Below, in pieces: positions 43,867-52,405 of a DNA stretch of 64,000 bases. The notes under the pieces are model-generated. The model had not been told where the DNA came from. It worked only from the letters and a program-made list of their open reading frames with translations, and did no database searches. The position numbers were made by a program, and so were the translations under genes. The stretch's first letter is position 1, and each line of letters begins with the position of its first letter. The DNA is from an uncultured Bdellovibrionales bacterium (GTDB lineage Bacteria; Bdellovibrionota; FAC87; UBA2466): contig CALCZU010000012.1 in assembly GCA_937903155.1 (NCBI GenBank), positions 1 to 64,000 of the forward strand, in the 5' to 3' direction.

Positions 43867-43869
43867 ACT

Positions 43870-44226
43870 TTATTTTTGAAGCGATTCGGCTTCTTTTTCA
43901 TCCTTGCTCATATCTTTTAAGATGGAATCGAGCTTGGGTTTAAAAGAGGACCATTCGTCTTCGCGAGCGATTCGCAGCTGTTCTAAGAGTGGCTCGGCTT
44001 CCTTTTGCTCTTTTTTGAGTTTGTCGATGAGGTATTCGATTTTTCGATGATTTTTATGGGGCGCAAAGCGAATTCTGGCTTTTAAGTCGTCCGTTTCTTT
44101 TTTTGAGGCCTCTAACGCTTGATCGACTTTAGTCACATATTCTAATTTTTGCTCGATGGAATCTGGTGTCTTTTTTGCCAAAAGAGCGACGGGAAGAACC
44201 AAACTTAAGAAAAGAAGAGTTTTCAT
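43870..44226 (-). CDS. small exported coiled-coil protein
   Basis: The ATG at 44226 has a GAGG site upstream and gives a signal peptide (MKTLLFLSLVLPVALLA). The mature ~100 residues are Lys/Glu-rich heptad-like helices without Pro or Cys, so an extended coiled coil in the periplasm is likely. Unknown function. It follows the Cys-rich membrane protein gene by 31 bases. Confidence 0.75.
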   Translation of the reverse strand: MKTLLFLSLVLPVALLAKKTPDSIEQKLEYVTKVDQALEASKKETDDLKARIRFAPHKNHRKIEYLIDKLKKEQKEAEPLLEQLRIAREDEWSSFKPKLDSILKDMSKDEKEAESLQK

Positions 44227-44257
44227 TTTTGCCTCGTAAAAAAGTTTACGAGGAAAT

Positions 44258-44593
44258 TTACTTTGAATTGTTCGGATCGTCAATTTTGGTTTTGCGTTTG
44301 AACTTCGTTAAGTAGACGACGATGCCTACGATTAAAACTAAAATCCCTGCAACGATAGGCCAGTAGCTTGTTTGCGAAGGCACTTCATTTCCGACACAAC
44401 ACTGGAATGACGTCGCATCTTGAGAAAATGAAACGTCTTGGCACTCTCGAATGGGACATTTCGCATCGCAAGTGGGATTGCTAAACGTTTCTCCGCTGCA
44501 GTGTTCCGCGTGGAGAGATCGCAGCGGGGTCATTAATAAGAAACCTAAACAGAGAATTGCTAAGACAGACCGAATGAGTCGAATGGGGTTCAT
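44258..44593 (-). CDS. Cys-rich protein with signal peptide and C-terminal membrane helix
   Basis: A signal peptide (MNPIRLIRSVLAILCLGFLLM.. LHA) is followed by a 45-residue domain with seven cysteines (HCSG, CDAKCPIREC, QCCVG) and a membrane helix (WPIVAGILVLIVGIVVYL) with a basic tail, giving a type-I topology with the Cys domain outside the inner membrane. No family recognised. A TACAAT -10-like box lies six bases before the ATG. Confidence 0.75.
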   Translation of the reverse strand: MNPIRLIRSVLAILCLGFLLMTPLRSLHAEHCSGETFSNPTCDAKCPIRECQDVSFSQDATSFQCCVGNEVPSQTSYWPIVAGILVLIVGIVVYLTKFKRKTKIDDPNNSK

Positions 44594-44657
44594 CCTATTA
44601 TTGTAATCTCGACTTGCAATTAAAAGAAACTGAATCTCGCTGGATTTTATTCGGCCC

Positions 44658-44663
44658 TACAAT
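44658..44663 (+). promoter_or_regulatory. putative -10 box of the GNAT gene
   Basis: TACAAT lies 12 bases before the ATG at 44676, so the leader is very short. No convincing -35 box. Confidence 0.35.
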
Positions 44664-44675
44664 TATGATGGGGGC

Positions 44676-45131
44676 ATGAAGCAGGAAATAAAATTGGTTC
44701 GAGTTGACTCATCTGAAACTGCCACCCTGAAAGAATATGTGCAGAAGCTTTATACGTTTGATTCGAAAAGCGGTGCGACGAAAAATATCGAAGCCGGAGT
44801 GAGCAGTCTCATGACGAATGAATCTCTGGCGACCCCGTTCTTCATCCAGTTGAATGGCGAGCGGGTGGGGTATGTCATTTTAACGAAGTACCACTCTGTG
44901 AAAAAAGGCGGTCTCACGATTTTTATCGATGAACTCTTCGTCGAGGAAAAAGCCCGTCGGCATGGCATTGGCAAAAAAGTCATGCCTGAAATCATCGAAA
45001 TTGCGAAGGACTGGGGAGCTAAAACGATTTGGGCGCAGACAGAGCACTATCACGACGCTGCTCAGGCGTTTTTTAGGCACGAAGGCTTTGTTCGAAATCC
45101 GAACTACAACTACGAAAAGCCGCTTCTCTAA
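44676..45131 (+). CDS. GNAT-family N-acetyltransferase
   Basis: The 151-residue protein has the GNAT order of motifs: FFIQLNGERVGYVIL (strands 3-4), IFIDELFVEEKARRHGIGKKVM (strand 4 and the acetyl-CoA pyrophosphate loop RRHGIGK) and the closing AAQAFFRHEGFVRNPNYNYEK. Acetyl-CoA is the cofactor; the amine acceptor is not predictable. Confidence 0.9.
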   Translation: MKQEIKLVRVDSSETATLKEYVQKLYTFDSKSGATKNIEAGVSSLMTNESLATPFFIQLNGERVGYVILTKYHSVKKGGLTIFIDELFVEEKARRHGIGKKVMPEIIEIAKDWGAKTIWAQTEHYHDAAQAFFRHEGFVRNPNYNYEKPLL

Positions 45132-45170
45132 AGATAACTCACCGCTTTTTGTTTCTGGGCGCTCTCTTGG

Positions 45171-45176
45171 TAAAAT
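45171..45176 (+). promoter_or_regulatory. putative -10 box, leaderless Alg14-like gene
   Basis: TAAAAT lies six bases before the ATG at 45183. The -35 region is weak (TTTGTT, 17-base spacer). Confidence 0.4.
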
Positions 45177-45182
45177 ACACAG

Positions 45183-45665
45183 ATGCCCTCCCAATACACG
45201 CTTGTCACCGACCGAGGTGGCCATTTACATAACGCACTCATGCTAGTCGAACAGATTGGTTCTCAACCCGAAGAAATTGTGACGACTTTCGGTCCCGATA
45301 TTTCGGTCTTGTCTAAAACAGGCTCCAAAATTTATTCCGTACCCTATCTTTTTTCATGGATAGGAAAGTTGCGGCTATTTAATCCGATAGGATTTATCTA
45401 CCACTTTTTTGTCAGCGCCTTTTTGGCTTTGAAGATTCGTCCTCAGCGAGTGATATCGTTAGGAGCAAGTAACGTCGTTTTCTTTTGCTACTTCTCTAAA
45501 CTTTTAGGGGCCAAAATTTATCATGTCGAATGCATGAACCAGGTCAGAAATAAATCGATTACGGGAAAGCTCTTATATCCAATTTGTGAAGTGGTTTTTG
45601 TTCAATGGAAAGAACTTCTCACTCAATTTGGGCCAAAGGCTCGCTACGAAGGGTGGGTGTTATGA
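45183..45665 (+). CDS. Alg14/PssD-like glycosyltransferase membrane subunit
   Basis: The protein begins with TLVTDRGGHLHNALMLVEQ, the N-terminal GGH motif of Alg14/PssD/CpsF proteins, and has hydrophobic segments (FIYHFFVSAFLALKI) for membrane contact. In this family the Alg14-like subunit anchors the catalytic Alg13-like subunit encoded by the next gene. It overlaps that gene by four bases. Confidence 0.87.
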   Translation: MPSQYTLVTDRGGHLHNALMLVEQIGSQPEEIVTTFGPDISVLSKTGSKIYSVPYLFSWIGKLRLFNPIGFIYHFFVSAFLALKIRPQRVISLGASNVVFFCYFSKLLGAKIYHVECMNQVRNKSITGKLLYPICEVVFVQWKELLTQFGPKARYEGWVL

Positions 45666-46135
45666 TTTTTGTGACGGTTTCAACGGGGCATTTCGATCCG
45701 CTTATCGAAGCGTGCGACCGTTTGAGAGAGAAATACGAGTTTTTCGGGCAAATCGGAATGGGGACTTACATCCCTCAATTTAAACATGTCAAAACGGTTC
45801 CTCCCGATGAACTTCAAAAGTTTATGAGAGATTCGGAGCTCGTGATTTCTCACGCGGGTACGGGGATGCTTTCGATGCTCTATAAACTTCGCAAAAAAAT
45901 TATCGTGATCCCTAAACAGACTCGTTACGGTGAATCAAACGATGGACAGGTTGAACTCGCGCAGAAGTGGGACGAACTTAAAATGGCTTTACTCTGTATG
46001 GATGTGAACGCACTCGAATCTGCACTTGAAAGAGCGAAACACTTTACGCCGTCCTTTGCTTCCTTTCCAAAAATTGGGGATTGTCTAACGAAAGAATTTG
46101 ATTTTAGGGTTAAGTCTTCCGAAAACGCGGCCTAG
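45662..46135 (+). CDS. Alg13/PssE-like glycosyltransferase catalytic subunit
   Basis: Residues 1-12 (MIFVTVSTGHFD) and the C-terminal UDP-sugar site LVISHAGTGMLSMLYKLRKKIIVIPKQTRYGESNDGQ match the C-terminal half of MurG/GT28 enzymes, as in Alg13, PssE and Cps14G. With the upstream Alg14-like protein it would transfer a UDP-sugar (GlcNAc, glucuronate or galactose) to a lipid-linked acceptor. No other polysaccharide genes adjoin. Its end overlaps the convergent gene by four bases. Confidence 0.88.
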   Translation: MIFVTVSTGHFDPLIEACDRLREKYEFFGQIGMGTYIPQFKHVKTVPPDELQKFMRDSELVISHAGTGMLSMLYKLRKKIIVIPKQTRYGESNDGQVELAQKWDELKMALLCMDVNALESALERAKHFTPSFASFPKIGDCLTKEFDFRVKSSENAA

Positions 46136-48819
46136 CTCCTTGGTTTTACTAAGACTGTCATCCATGTCCCACACTTCAAGCTCTCCGACATGCCTCGGGT
46201 TTTCAGTTCCGGCGCTAAACTTGCTCGGACATCGTCTGATAAGAAATGAATATTGAGATAGGGTGACGGCTCGCCTCGAGCGACTTTATCTTTTGTAAAC
46301 AAAAACAGCCCATGTGCTAGAAACCGCCCAATGAGTGAACTCTTCGGGAGACGTGCGCGGAATTTTTCTTCCGGAATCCGTTCGGTTCGGCACGACTCTC
46401 CGAAACAGACGGTGTGCCTTAAGTCCGTGACGAGTCTGAGTTGGTCCCGAATTTGCGCGATGAGCGAGTTGCCCGGAAAATGGGATTTGCCCTGTTTGGG
46501 AATCTTTCCGATTTCAAGAGTCTCTCGCACTTGATCTACTAACTCAAATAAGTCACGGGTCTTTTCGAGACGTGCCAATAATTTAGGCTCGTTCTCAACG
46601 AAGCGATGCCATTGGTTAAAGTCGCTTAAAAGGTCAAAAGAGATGGGGCTAAACGCAACTTTGGTAACAAACGAATTTTGGTTAATCTCTCGAACCATTT
46701 CATCCGCTGAATAATGTTTAAGGCTTATAATAAGATTTTCTCTCGTATTCTCGAGGTATTTGAGAAAAATTTCTTTAAACTGCGTTTGAAAATACCGTGC
46801 TTTTTTATTTTCCATCCGGGTGGGGTAAGGCAAATCAGGTTCCCCAAAAATAATTTCAACGGCCTCTGCGTCTGCATTGTCTACACTGAGAGTCTGTAAA
46901 AGGTTTGATGTGGTGACCGTTTCTTGCCGAACGTGGGCCAATTTCTCAGCGATTCTGACAAAGGCTTTCAAGTTTTCAAGTGGAGAAATTTTCGCCTGAT
47001 GAGTTGTCTCTTCTTGAAGACGGCTATGTAAGAACTCCTGCGCGGCCTCAAGGGACTTGTAATAAGCTTCGAGATCTTCGCTTTCGGTGATCCCTAAATA
47101 GCTCCAGGTTTTCAGAACAGTTTCATTGATAAGCTTCTCAATCTCAGGCGTTTTTTGAGAGCCGGGAGAATCTAAATCTCTCAAGGTTTCGTCTTCGAGC
47201 TTCAGTTTTGAAGCGGCAAAACGCAGATCCGAAATCTCGTTGAAAGTTAAATGCTCGGGCCGATTTTTTATTAGCTCAAGCCATCTTTTCAATTCGATAG
47301 TCGGTTGTTCATTTCCTTGACGTTGAAGCCGCTGAGTTAAGTAGTAAGCCATTGGCAGCGAGACAGGAACTCCTTTGAAGTGTCTTACAAGCTCATTCGG
47401 ATTGAGTTGTGGCAGGCTGTGAAGAATGTGAATGGCTGTGCGAACGTAATCTTGCTTCAAACTGTTTGCAGCCGCGAGATAAAAGTTCTGCTCGGTGTAG
47501 GTTTCAGAAAATTTAAGGACGTGGGAATTGAGAATCGTAAGGTGCGCCGTCGCTTTAGAGGATTTTCGTCGAATGTCGAAAAGAATGTCGATATCTTTTC
47601 CCAAAACTGCCTCTGGAATCTTCGCTTCTAAAATAAAAGGGTGATCTGGGTCTGAAAGCAGCGAAGGATTCACTTCGAGTCCGTTCGGATACTCCGTTTT
47701 TGAAGTGCCAATCAGAGTCTCTCCTTTTAAAAGGCGCTCTCTTGAAGTTTCGTTAGCTGCCTTTAAGTAGACAATTCCATCGGGAGTCAGTCCCACGGTT
47801 TGAAGAACCTCAGCTGGAATCTGCCAAAGAGGTCTTCCGATATAGGGAATGAATGGATTTTCAAGACCGTTTCGTTGAACGAGCACCCCTTTTTTTTCTT
47901 CCAACCAGTAGGAGGTATTTTCAGGTGAATTTTGTCCGACCTGGTCGGGCAAGACGGCTTTCATCTGCGACTGGGTGCGCGCCAATCGGTAAGGGGCAGG
48001 GATCTGAGACTCTTCTCTCATGGTTAGATCGAGTCCTTTTAAAACTGTATAAAGATCGATCGGATTGGGGGCGACCGCCATCAAATCTATAAATTCCAAA
48101 TGCAGTTCTTTTCGAAGCTTTCCGCCCGACTTTTCCTTATTTAAGAACGTTTCAATTTCTTCTCTAGAGGGTCCGAGACCCTGCGCGTGCAGGAGAATCG
48201 CAAACTTAACGGCTTGCAACCGGTATGCGTGATGAGCACTTCTACGGACTTCGGGCGCAAGGGTCGCCAGTGAATCCAGATGAGATCGGAGGTCGTCTTC
48301 TAAAGAATACTGGTACGGAAGATTTTTAATCATCGCTAAGAAGCCTTCGCCAAAATCGACGATCCAATCCGCATCAAACGTTTCGGGATCGATGTGCGTA
48401 CGGAGCGAAAAACTATAAGGCGGCGAAAATTTGAGTGGGTATTCTAAATCATCCTCGACGTGTACGGGAAGTTCGAGGACTCTGTGATGTCCGTGGGGAA
48501 TGAGATGGGCTTTGCCTTTGCCGGAGTAATAAACCTGAACTTCATTAGCTCGATTGAAGGGAAGCGGTTTGAGCGTGACTCGCTCTTGTCTCGCTTCCGA
48601 AAAAATTTGCAGAAGGGGAGGGCCTGAGAGAACCAAAGGACCTTCTCCACTCTTAGTTTCGGGGTCTAAAAGTTTTTCGAGAGTTTTTCCAAGAACCGGA
48701 TCGGATTTAAGGCGCTCGGTGATACGTGCGCGAATGATTTCAAGTTCGTCCGCATGCAAGCCGGGGGATATGAATCCCACCAGAATACACCAGGATAAGA
48801 TAAGAAATCGACGCCGCAT
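46132..48819 (-). CDS. large exported protein of unknown function (895 residues)
   Basis: A signal peptide (MRRRFLILSWCILVGFISPGLHA) is followed by about 870 residues with no recognised domain. The N-terminal third has beta-rich segments (LVLSGPPLLQIFSEARQERVTLKP, EVQVYYSGKGKAHLIPHG), the rest is largely alpha-helical and acidic with several WLE/W-type patches; few cysteines appear until a pair in TVCFGESCRTER. GAGGTT before the ATG is the ribosome site. It ends convergently on the Alg13-like gene. Role unknown. Confidence 0.8.
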   Translation of the reverse strand: MRRRFLILSWCILVGFISPGLHADELEIIRARITERLKSDPVLGKTLEKLLDPETKSGEGPLVLSGPPLLQIFSEARQERVTLKPLPFNRANEVQVYYSGKGKAHLIPHGHHRVLELPVHVEDDLEYPLKFSPPYSFSLRTHIDPETFDADWIVDFGEGFLAMIKNLPYQYSLEDDLRSHLDSLATLAPEVRRSAHHAYRLQAVKFAILLHAQGLGPSREEIETFLNKEKSGGKLRKELHLEFIDLMAVAPNPIDLYTVLKGLDLTMREESQIPAPYRLARTQSQMKAVLPDQVGQNSPENTSYWLEEKKGVLVQRNGLENPFIPYIGRPLWQIPAEVLQTVGLTPDGIVYLKAANETSRERLLKGETLIGTSKTEYPNGLEVNPSLLSDPDHPFILEAKIPEAVLGKDIDILFDIRRKSSKATAHLTILNSHVLKFSETYTEQNFYLAAANSLKQDYVRTAIHILHSLPQLNPNELVRHFKGVPVSLPMAYYLTQRLQRQGNEQPTIELKRWLELIKNRPEHLTFNEISDLRFAASKLKLEDETLRDLDSPGSQKTPEIEKLINETVLKTWSYLGITESEDLEAYYKSLEAAQEFLHSRLQEETTHQAKISPLENLKAFVRIAEKLAHVRQETVTTSNLLQTLSVDNADAEAVEIIFGEPDLPYPTRMENKKARYFQTQFKEIFLKYLENTRENLIISLKHYSADEMVREINQNSFVTKVAFSPISFDLLSDFNQWHRFVENEPKLLARLEKTRDLFELVDQVRETLEIGKIPKQGKSHFPGNSLIAQIRDQLRLVTDLRHTVCFGESCRTERIPEEKFRARLPKSSLIGRFLAHGLFLFTKDKVARGEPSPYLNIHFLSDDVRASLAPELKTRGMSESLKCGTWMTVLVKPRS

Positions 48820-48954
48820 GAACCTCCCTAAAATCCGCGAATTTCCTATTCGGTCGACAAAAGTAATGACGTTTTAGCCTATTTGGATACCAGATTCATC
48901 AAGGATTTCACTCGGTCTTGGGGAATTTTTTTGGCGGCTCTTTTGCACCGGTAA

Positions 48955-50112
48955 GTGCCTGTGAAGGTTAAAAAATACTTCTTTTATCTCTGGGCTTTTG
49001 GGACCGGTTTTTTGATGGCGGAACCTTTGACCCACTCGGAAAATCCTTCGGGGATCGAACCGGCTCACGCAGTGATTCCCATAGAGGTTCCTGAAAGGCC
49101 TGTCGAAGAGGGAGTCGCGTTTGTTCGTCAGGGGGTTCGAGTGAATTGCCCTGGGGAAAAGGGCTACGAAATTATCCAGGCCTCGCGGAAAGAAGCGTCG
49201 ATCGTTTCTGTCTCGGGAACCTCAAAATCGTTTCTCGATTGGGGTTGCAAAGCCGTCAGGGCTGAATCTTTTGAGCATGCGAGCCAAGCCTCTGAACCTT
49301 TCACGTTTTGCAGTCTTCGAACGGATTACCGCAAACTTCATGAAGGGACCTACCTCTATGCCGATGAGAGTTCGCTTGTAGAGTGTCGGTACAGTTCCTT
49401 AGCTCCCAAGCAAGGCTATGATTTCGTGTTTAAGAATAAAATCGGCGATAAGAGCACTTTTTATTGCCGTAAAAATTCGGATCTTACTGAATTCTACTAT
49501 TGGGATCCGGAACATCGAGGCGATTGGATTGCCTTTCAATCCAACGTCAAAGGCGAAACTTTAGAAGGTGCATTTGATAGAATTTTTGGAGAAACAAAAC
49601 TCCAAGCTGCACTCACAGCTCATCGGCAGCCAGACAGCAAGAAAGTCGACTCTTTGGTGAATGTCACTGCCGTAGGCGCGGGTTGGAGTGCCGCCTGTGA
49701 AAGCGTCAATGGTCGGACTCGAGGATGTTGCAGCATTTTAACGGGTAAATGTGAGGTCGAAATCCAATTTGACCAAGAAAACTGGAATCTGCAATCGAAG
49801 TTTAATCGCGGCTATCTCAAATGCTCTGGCAACCGAGGACGACTCGAATCTCTGTCGAGTGAAGTGGATTTTCTCTTCAACGAAAAAATTCAAACTCGAA
49901 TGGCTGCCGAACTTGCCCCCAAAAATGGCTGGGGAGTGGGAGCTCGCCTTTTATTTGAGAGAGGAAATGCGTATTTTCGCTATTCTCCCAATGGAACTCT
50001 CTCTCCAGAAAGCCTTCTCGGGCAAAGGCGCTGGGCGCCTAGCGATGCGCTCACTCCGCTTTCCAATGACTCTCGCAATACGTTTATTCTGGGTGCTGAG
50101 TACCGATATTAG
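48955..50112 (+). CDS. exported protein, Cys-rich N half and barrel-like end
   Basis: Translation probably starts at GTG 48955 or 48961, needed for the signal peptide (VKVKKYFFYLWAFGTGFLMA). Residues about 55-290 hold ten or so cysteines, probably in disulfides. The last ~90 residues look like amphipathic strands (AAELAPKNGWGVGARLLFERGNAYFRY, NTFILGAEYRY) ending in an aromatic residue, as in outer-membrane proteins. No family recognised. Confidence 0.75.
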   Translation: MPVKVKKYFFYLWAFGTGFLMAEPLTHSENPSGIEPAHAVIPIEVPERPVEEGVAFVRQGVRVNCPGEKGYEIIQASRKEASIVSVSGTSKSFLDWGCKAVRAESFEHASQASEPFTFCSLRTDYRKLHEGTYLYADESSLVECRYSSLAPKQGYDFVFKNKIGDKSTFYCRKNSDLTEFYYWDPEHRGDWIAFQSNVKGETLEGAFDRIFGETKLQAALTAHRQPDSKKVDSLVNVTAVGAGWSAACESVNGRTRGCCSILTGKCEVEIQFDQENWNLQSKFNRGYLKCSGNRGRLESLSSEVDFLFNEKIQTRMAAELAPKNGWGVGARLLFERGNAYFRYSPNGTLSPESLLGQRRWAPSDALTPLSNDSRNTFILGAEYRY

Positions 50113-50251
50113 GAAAAAAAATGTCACCTGTGCTCACCCCGCGAACGCCTCCATTCCTGTAGACATTTTGTATGCAATGCCTGAGCGAAGTTGGCACGGT
50201 TTGCATAATATCTATTTGAGCTGACGTGTGTGTTAGCGAGGTGAACGTATT

Positions 50252-50788
50252 ATGAAATGGATTTTAATTATATCGATGTTGTTTTTTGCGGCCTGTGGAA
50301 AAAATGAGGCGGTCCGTCCTGTCGGAAACTATACGCCTACTTATCCTCAGCAAACCGTTCCTCAAGCGCCTCCCCCAATGGTTGGTGGCGGACAAGGATA
50401 TCCTACGAACGGAAATCCTTACTTCGTTCCGAACATGCCGGCGCAAATGCCGAATCAGTTTTATCCTTGGTTGCCGATGTATCAATACTTTCAGCAACAG
50501 CCACAGACAGTGAATATTTGGATTAATGTTTGGGCTGGATGGCAGGGATACGCTCAGCAAAGAGGTTACAACAGATACGATTTCAACCGTTTCTGGTTTG
50601 ATTATTGCCCCGAGTATTTCCCACAACAGTACTACCCCGTGTACCAGTATTTTGATCAGAATGTTTACTATTGGATGAACCAGAATACTTATCTCGATCC
50701 AAGCTGCGATGCGAGTTACTTCTGGGCAAACTATAGCTACATGTCTTACCAACCCGCGTACGACTACTGTGATAGCTATTGCTACTAG
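50252..50788 (+). CDS. aromatic-rich lipoprotein
   Basis: A GAGGTGAACG site precedes the ATG; the signal ends in a lipobox (FFAAC). The mature protein is very rich in Tyr, Gln, Pro, Asn, Trp and Phe (PVYQYFDQNVYYWMNQNTY, SYMSYQPAYDYCDSYCY) with three or four cysteines near the end. Such Tyr/Gln-rich composition suggests an extended adhesive or amyloid-like surface protein. No family recognised. Confidence 0.8.
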   Translation: MKWILIISMLFFAACGKNEAVRPVGNYTPTYPQQTVPQAPPPMVGGGQGYPTNGNPYFVPNMPAQMPNQFYPWLPMYQYFQQQPQTVNIWINVWAGWQGYAQQRGYNRYDFNRFWFDYCPEYFPQQYYPVYQYFDQNVYYWMNQNTYLDPSCDASYFWANYSYMSYQPAYDYCDSYCY

Positions 50789-50921
50789 AATACTAGAGCA
50801 TGCTTTAAAACCTAAATAAAATTACCCGTTTCCGAGTTCCGTCCCTACCATTCTTCAGGGATAGCATGTGCAGATTTTCGGGTCAAAGCTGTAAAAATAC
50901 ATTTGAAAAAAAAATCGAGAT

Positions 50922-52298
50922 TTAGGTCGTTGCAAGCGATTCATAAAGATAAATAGCCGCTACAATAGACTTTTTTAGATCTCCTAAGTGAAGACTCTCG
51001 TTCTCGGAATGTGCATTTGTGTAAGGATCCTCGACTCCGATGAGGAGCGCCGGAGCGCCACCTAAAACTTCTGCAAAAGGTCCGACAAATGGAATCGATC
51101 CGCCTTGTCCGAGATACACACATTCTCTTCCGAAAGCCTTTGTCAGAGCGTCGTGAGCTTTTTGAAACGCCGGTCCTTCTGGATTTGTGACCCACCAAGG
51201 GGCAGTTTGATCGGGAGAAAATTTTACTTCGACTCCCCAAGGCGCGTGCGAGAGTAAGAAGTCTTGCAATTGCTTCAAAGTTTTTTCAGCATTCATATTA
51301 GGCACCGTTCGAATGCCGACTTTGCACCATGCGGACTCGTTAATGATGTTGGGCGTGGATTTTCGGCTAGAGGCCTGGATGGCATTGACCGAGATCGAAG
51401 GAATGCGTGACATCTTCACAAGCGCATTTGCTTTTCCGCCGATGATTTCCACCGATTCGCAAAGTTCGGCCTGCTTTCTGAAGTCCGCGTCCGTGTAATT
51501 TAATTGTTTGATACTTTGTTCTTCGGCTTTGGTGAGCGGAAGCACTTCATCGTAAATTCCTGGGATCGCGATTTTCCCTTCGTCATCGACTAAAGCCGCG
51601 AGCATTTTTGAAAGTGCAATGACGGGATCCGGACCCGGTCCGCCCCAACTCCCAGAGTGCAAAGGGTGATCCATCACTTTGACTTCAACTTCAACGGCCG
51701 CAATTCCACGTAATGAGGTTGTGATGGTTGGAATCCCGGTGTCGAAATTTCCTGTGTCGGTGAGGATGATTACATCCCCTTTGAGCTTACTTTTATATTT
51801 TGTTAAAAAAGTTTCGAGATGGCCGGATCCGATTTCTTCTTCGCCCTCGATGAGAACCTTCACGTTGACGGGGAGTTTTCCGACGGTTTTTAAGTAGGAG
51901 CGAATCGCGCTTGTGTGCACGATGATCCCGGCTTTATCGTCAGCAGTGCCTCGTCCGAAGAGTCGTCCATTTCGCTCGGTCGGTTCGAAAGGAGGGCTCT
52001 TCCAAATTTCTTCGCGGCCGGGAGGTTGCACGTCGTGATGCGCATAAAGAAGCAGCGTTGGCTTGCCCGGCGCGTGTAACCAATCAGCGTATACGTAAGG
52101 GTGGCAACCTTCGAGTTCTAAGATTTCGACATTTTCAAGCCCCTCTTCTTTAAGAAGATCCGCGACGGCTTTCGCAGAACGCTTTACTTCTTCCGGTGGA
52201 AAACCGTCAAAAGAAACGGAAGGAATTCGCGCGAGTACTTTTAATTTTTCGACGAAATCATTGAAATGAGATTCTGCATATTGAACGGGTTCGGACAT
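50922..52298 (-). CDS. M20-family dipeptidase
   Basis: AGGAGG just before the ATG at 52298 fixes the start. Metal-binding motifs of M20 peptidases are in order: LLYAHHDVQPPG (His, Asp catalytic), GRGTADDKAGI (bridging Asp), EGEEEIGS (catalytic Glu-Glu) and LTDTG; the lid domain with LRGIAAVEVEV and HSGSWGGPGPDP lies between. It is a cytoplasmic zinc dipeptidase of the ArgE/DapE/CPG2 clan, similar to carnosinase-like dipeptidases. Probably nutrient peptide use. Confidence 0.93.
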   Translation of the reverse strand: MSEPVQYAESHFNDFVEKLKVLARIPSVSFDGFPPEEVKRSAKAVADLLKEEGLENVEILELEGCHPYVYADWLHAPGKPTLLLYAHHDVQPPGREEIWKSPPFEPTERNGRLFGRGTADDKAGIIVHTSAIRSYLKTVGKLPVNVKVLIEGEEEIGSGHLETFLTKYKSKLKGDVIILTDTGNFDTGIPTITTSLRGIAAVEVEVKVMDHPLHSGSWGGPGPDPVIALSKMLAALVDDEGKIAIPGIYDEVLPLTKAEEQSIKQLNYTDADFRKQAELCESVEIIGGKANALVKMSRIPSISVNAIQASSRKSTPNIINESAWCKVGIRTVPNMNAEKTLKQLQDFLLSHAPWGVEVKFSPDQTAPWWVTNPEGPAFQKAHDALTKAFGRECVYLGQGGSIPFVGPFAEVLGGAPALLIGVEDPYTNAHSENESLHLGDLKKSIVAAIYLYESLATT

Positions 52299-52366
52299 GG
52301 TGCCTCCTGATAAGCTTTGGCCCCCCAAACTGTTTCTAACTCCGCTCAATCAAAAAGGAAAGTCCA

Positions 52367-52395
52367 TTGACACATTTAAAGGCTGAAGTCATTGT
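52367..52395 (+). promoter_or_regulatory. putative sigma-70 promoter of folD, leaderless
   Basis: A perfect TTGACA (52367-52372), 17 bases, CATTGT (52390-52395). The ATG at 52406 is ten bases beyond. Confidence 0.45.
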
Positions 52396-52405
52396 ACTCC
52401 TTGCT

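Noticed and set aside
50191..50205. Sigma-54-like TTGGCACGGTTTGCA upstream of the aromatic-rich lipoprotein gene
   Set aside because: The GG and GC are eight bases apart, not ten; RpoN promoters do not tolerate that spacing.
50264..50752. Minus-strand frame opposite the aromatic-rich lipoprotein
   Set aside because: Complement of TAT/CAA codons; no start signal or recognisable protein.
52367..52405. TTG start for folD
   Set aside because: The TTG is part of a TTGACA -35 box; the shorter form begins like known FolD proteins.
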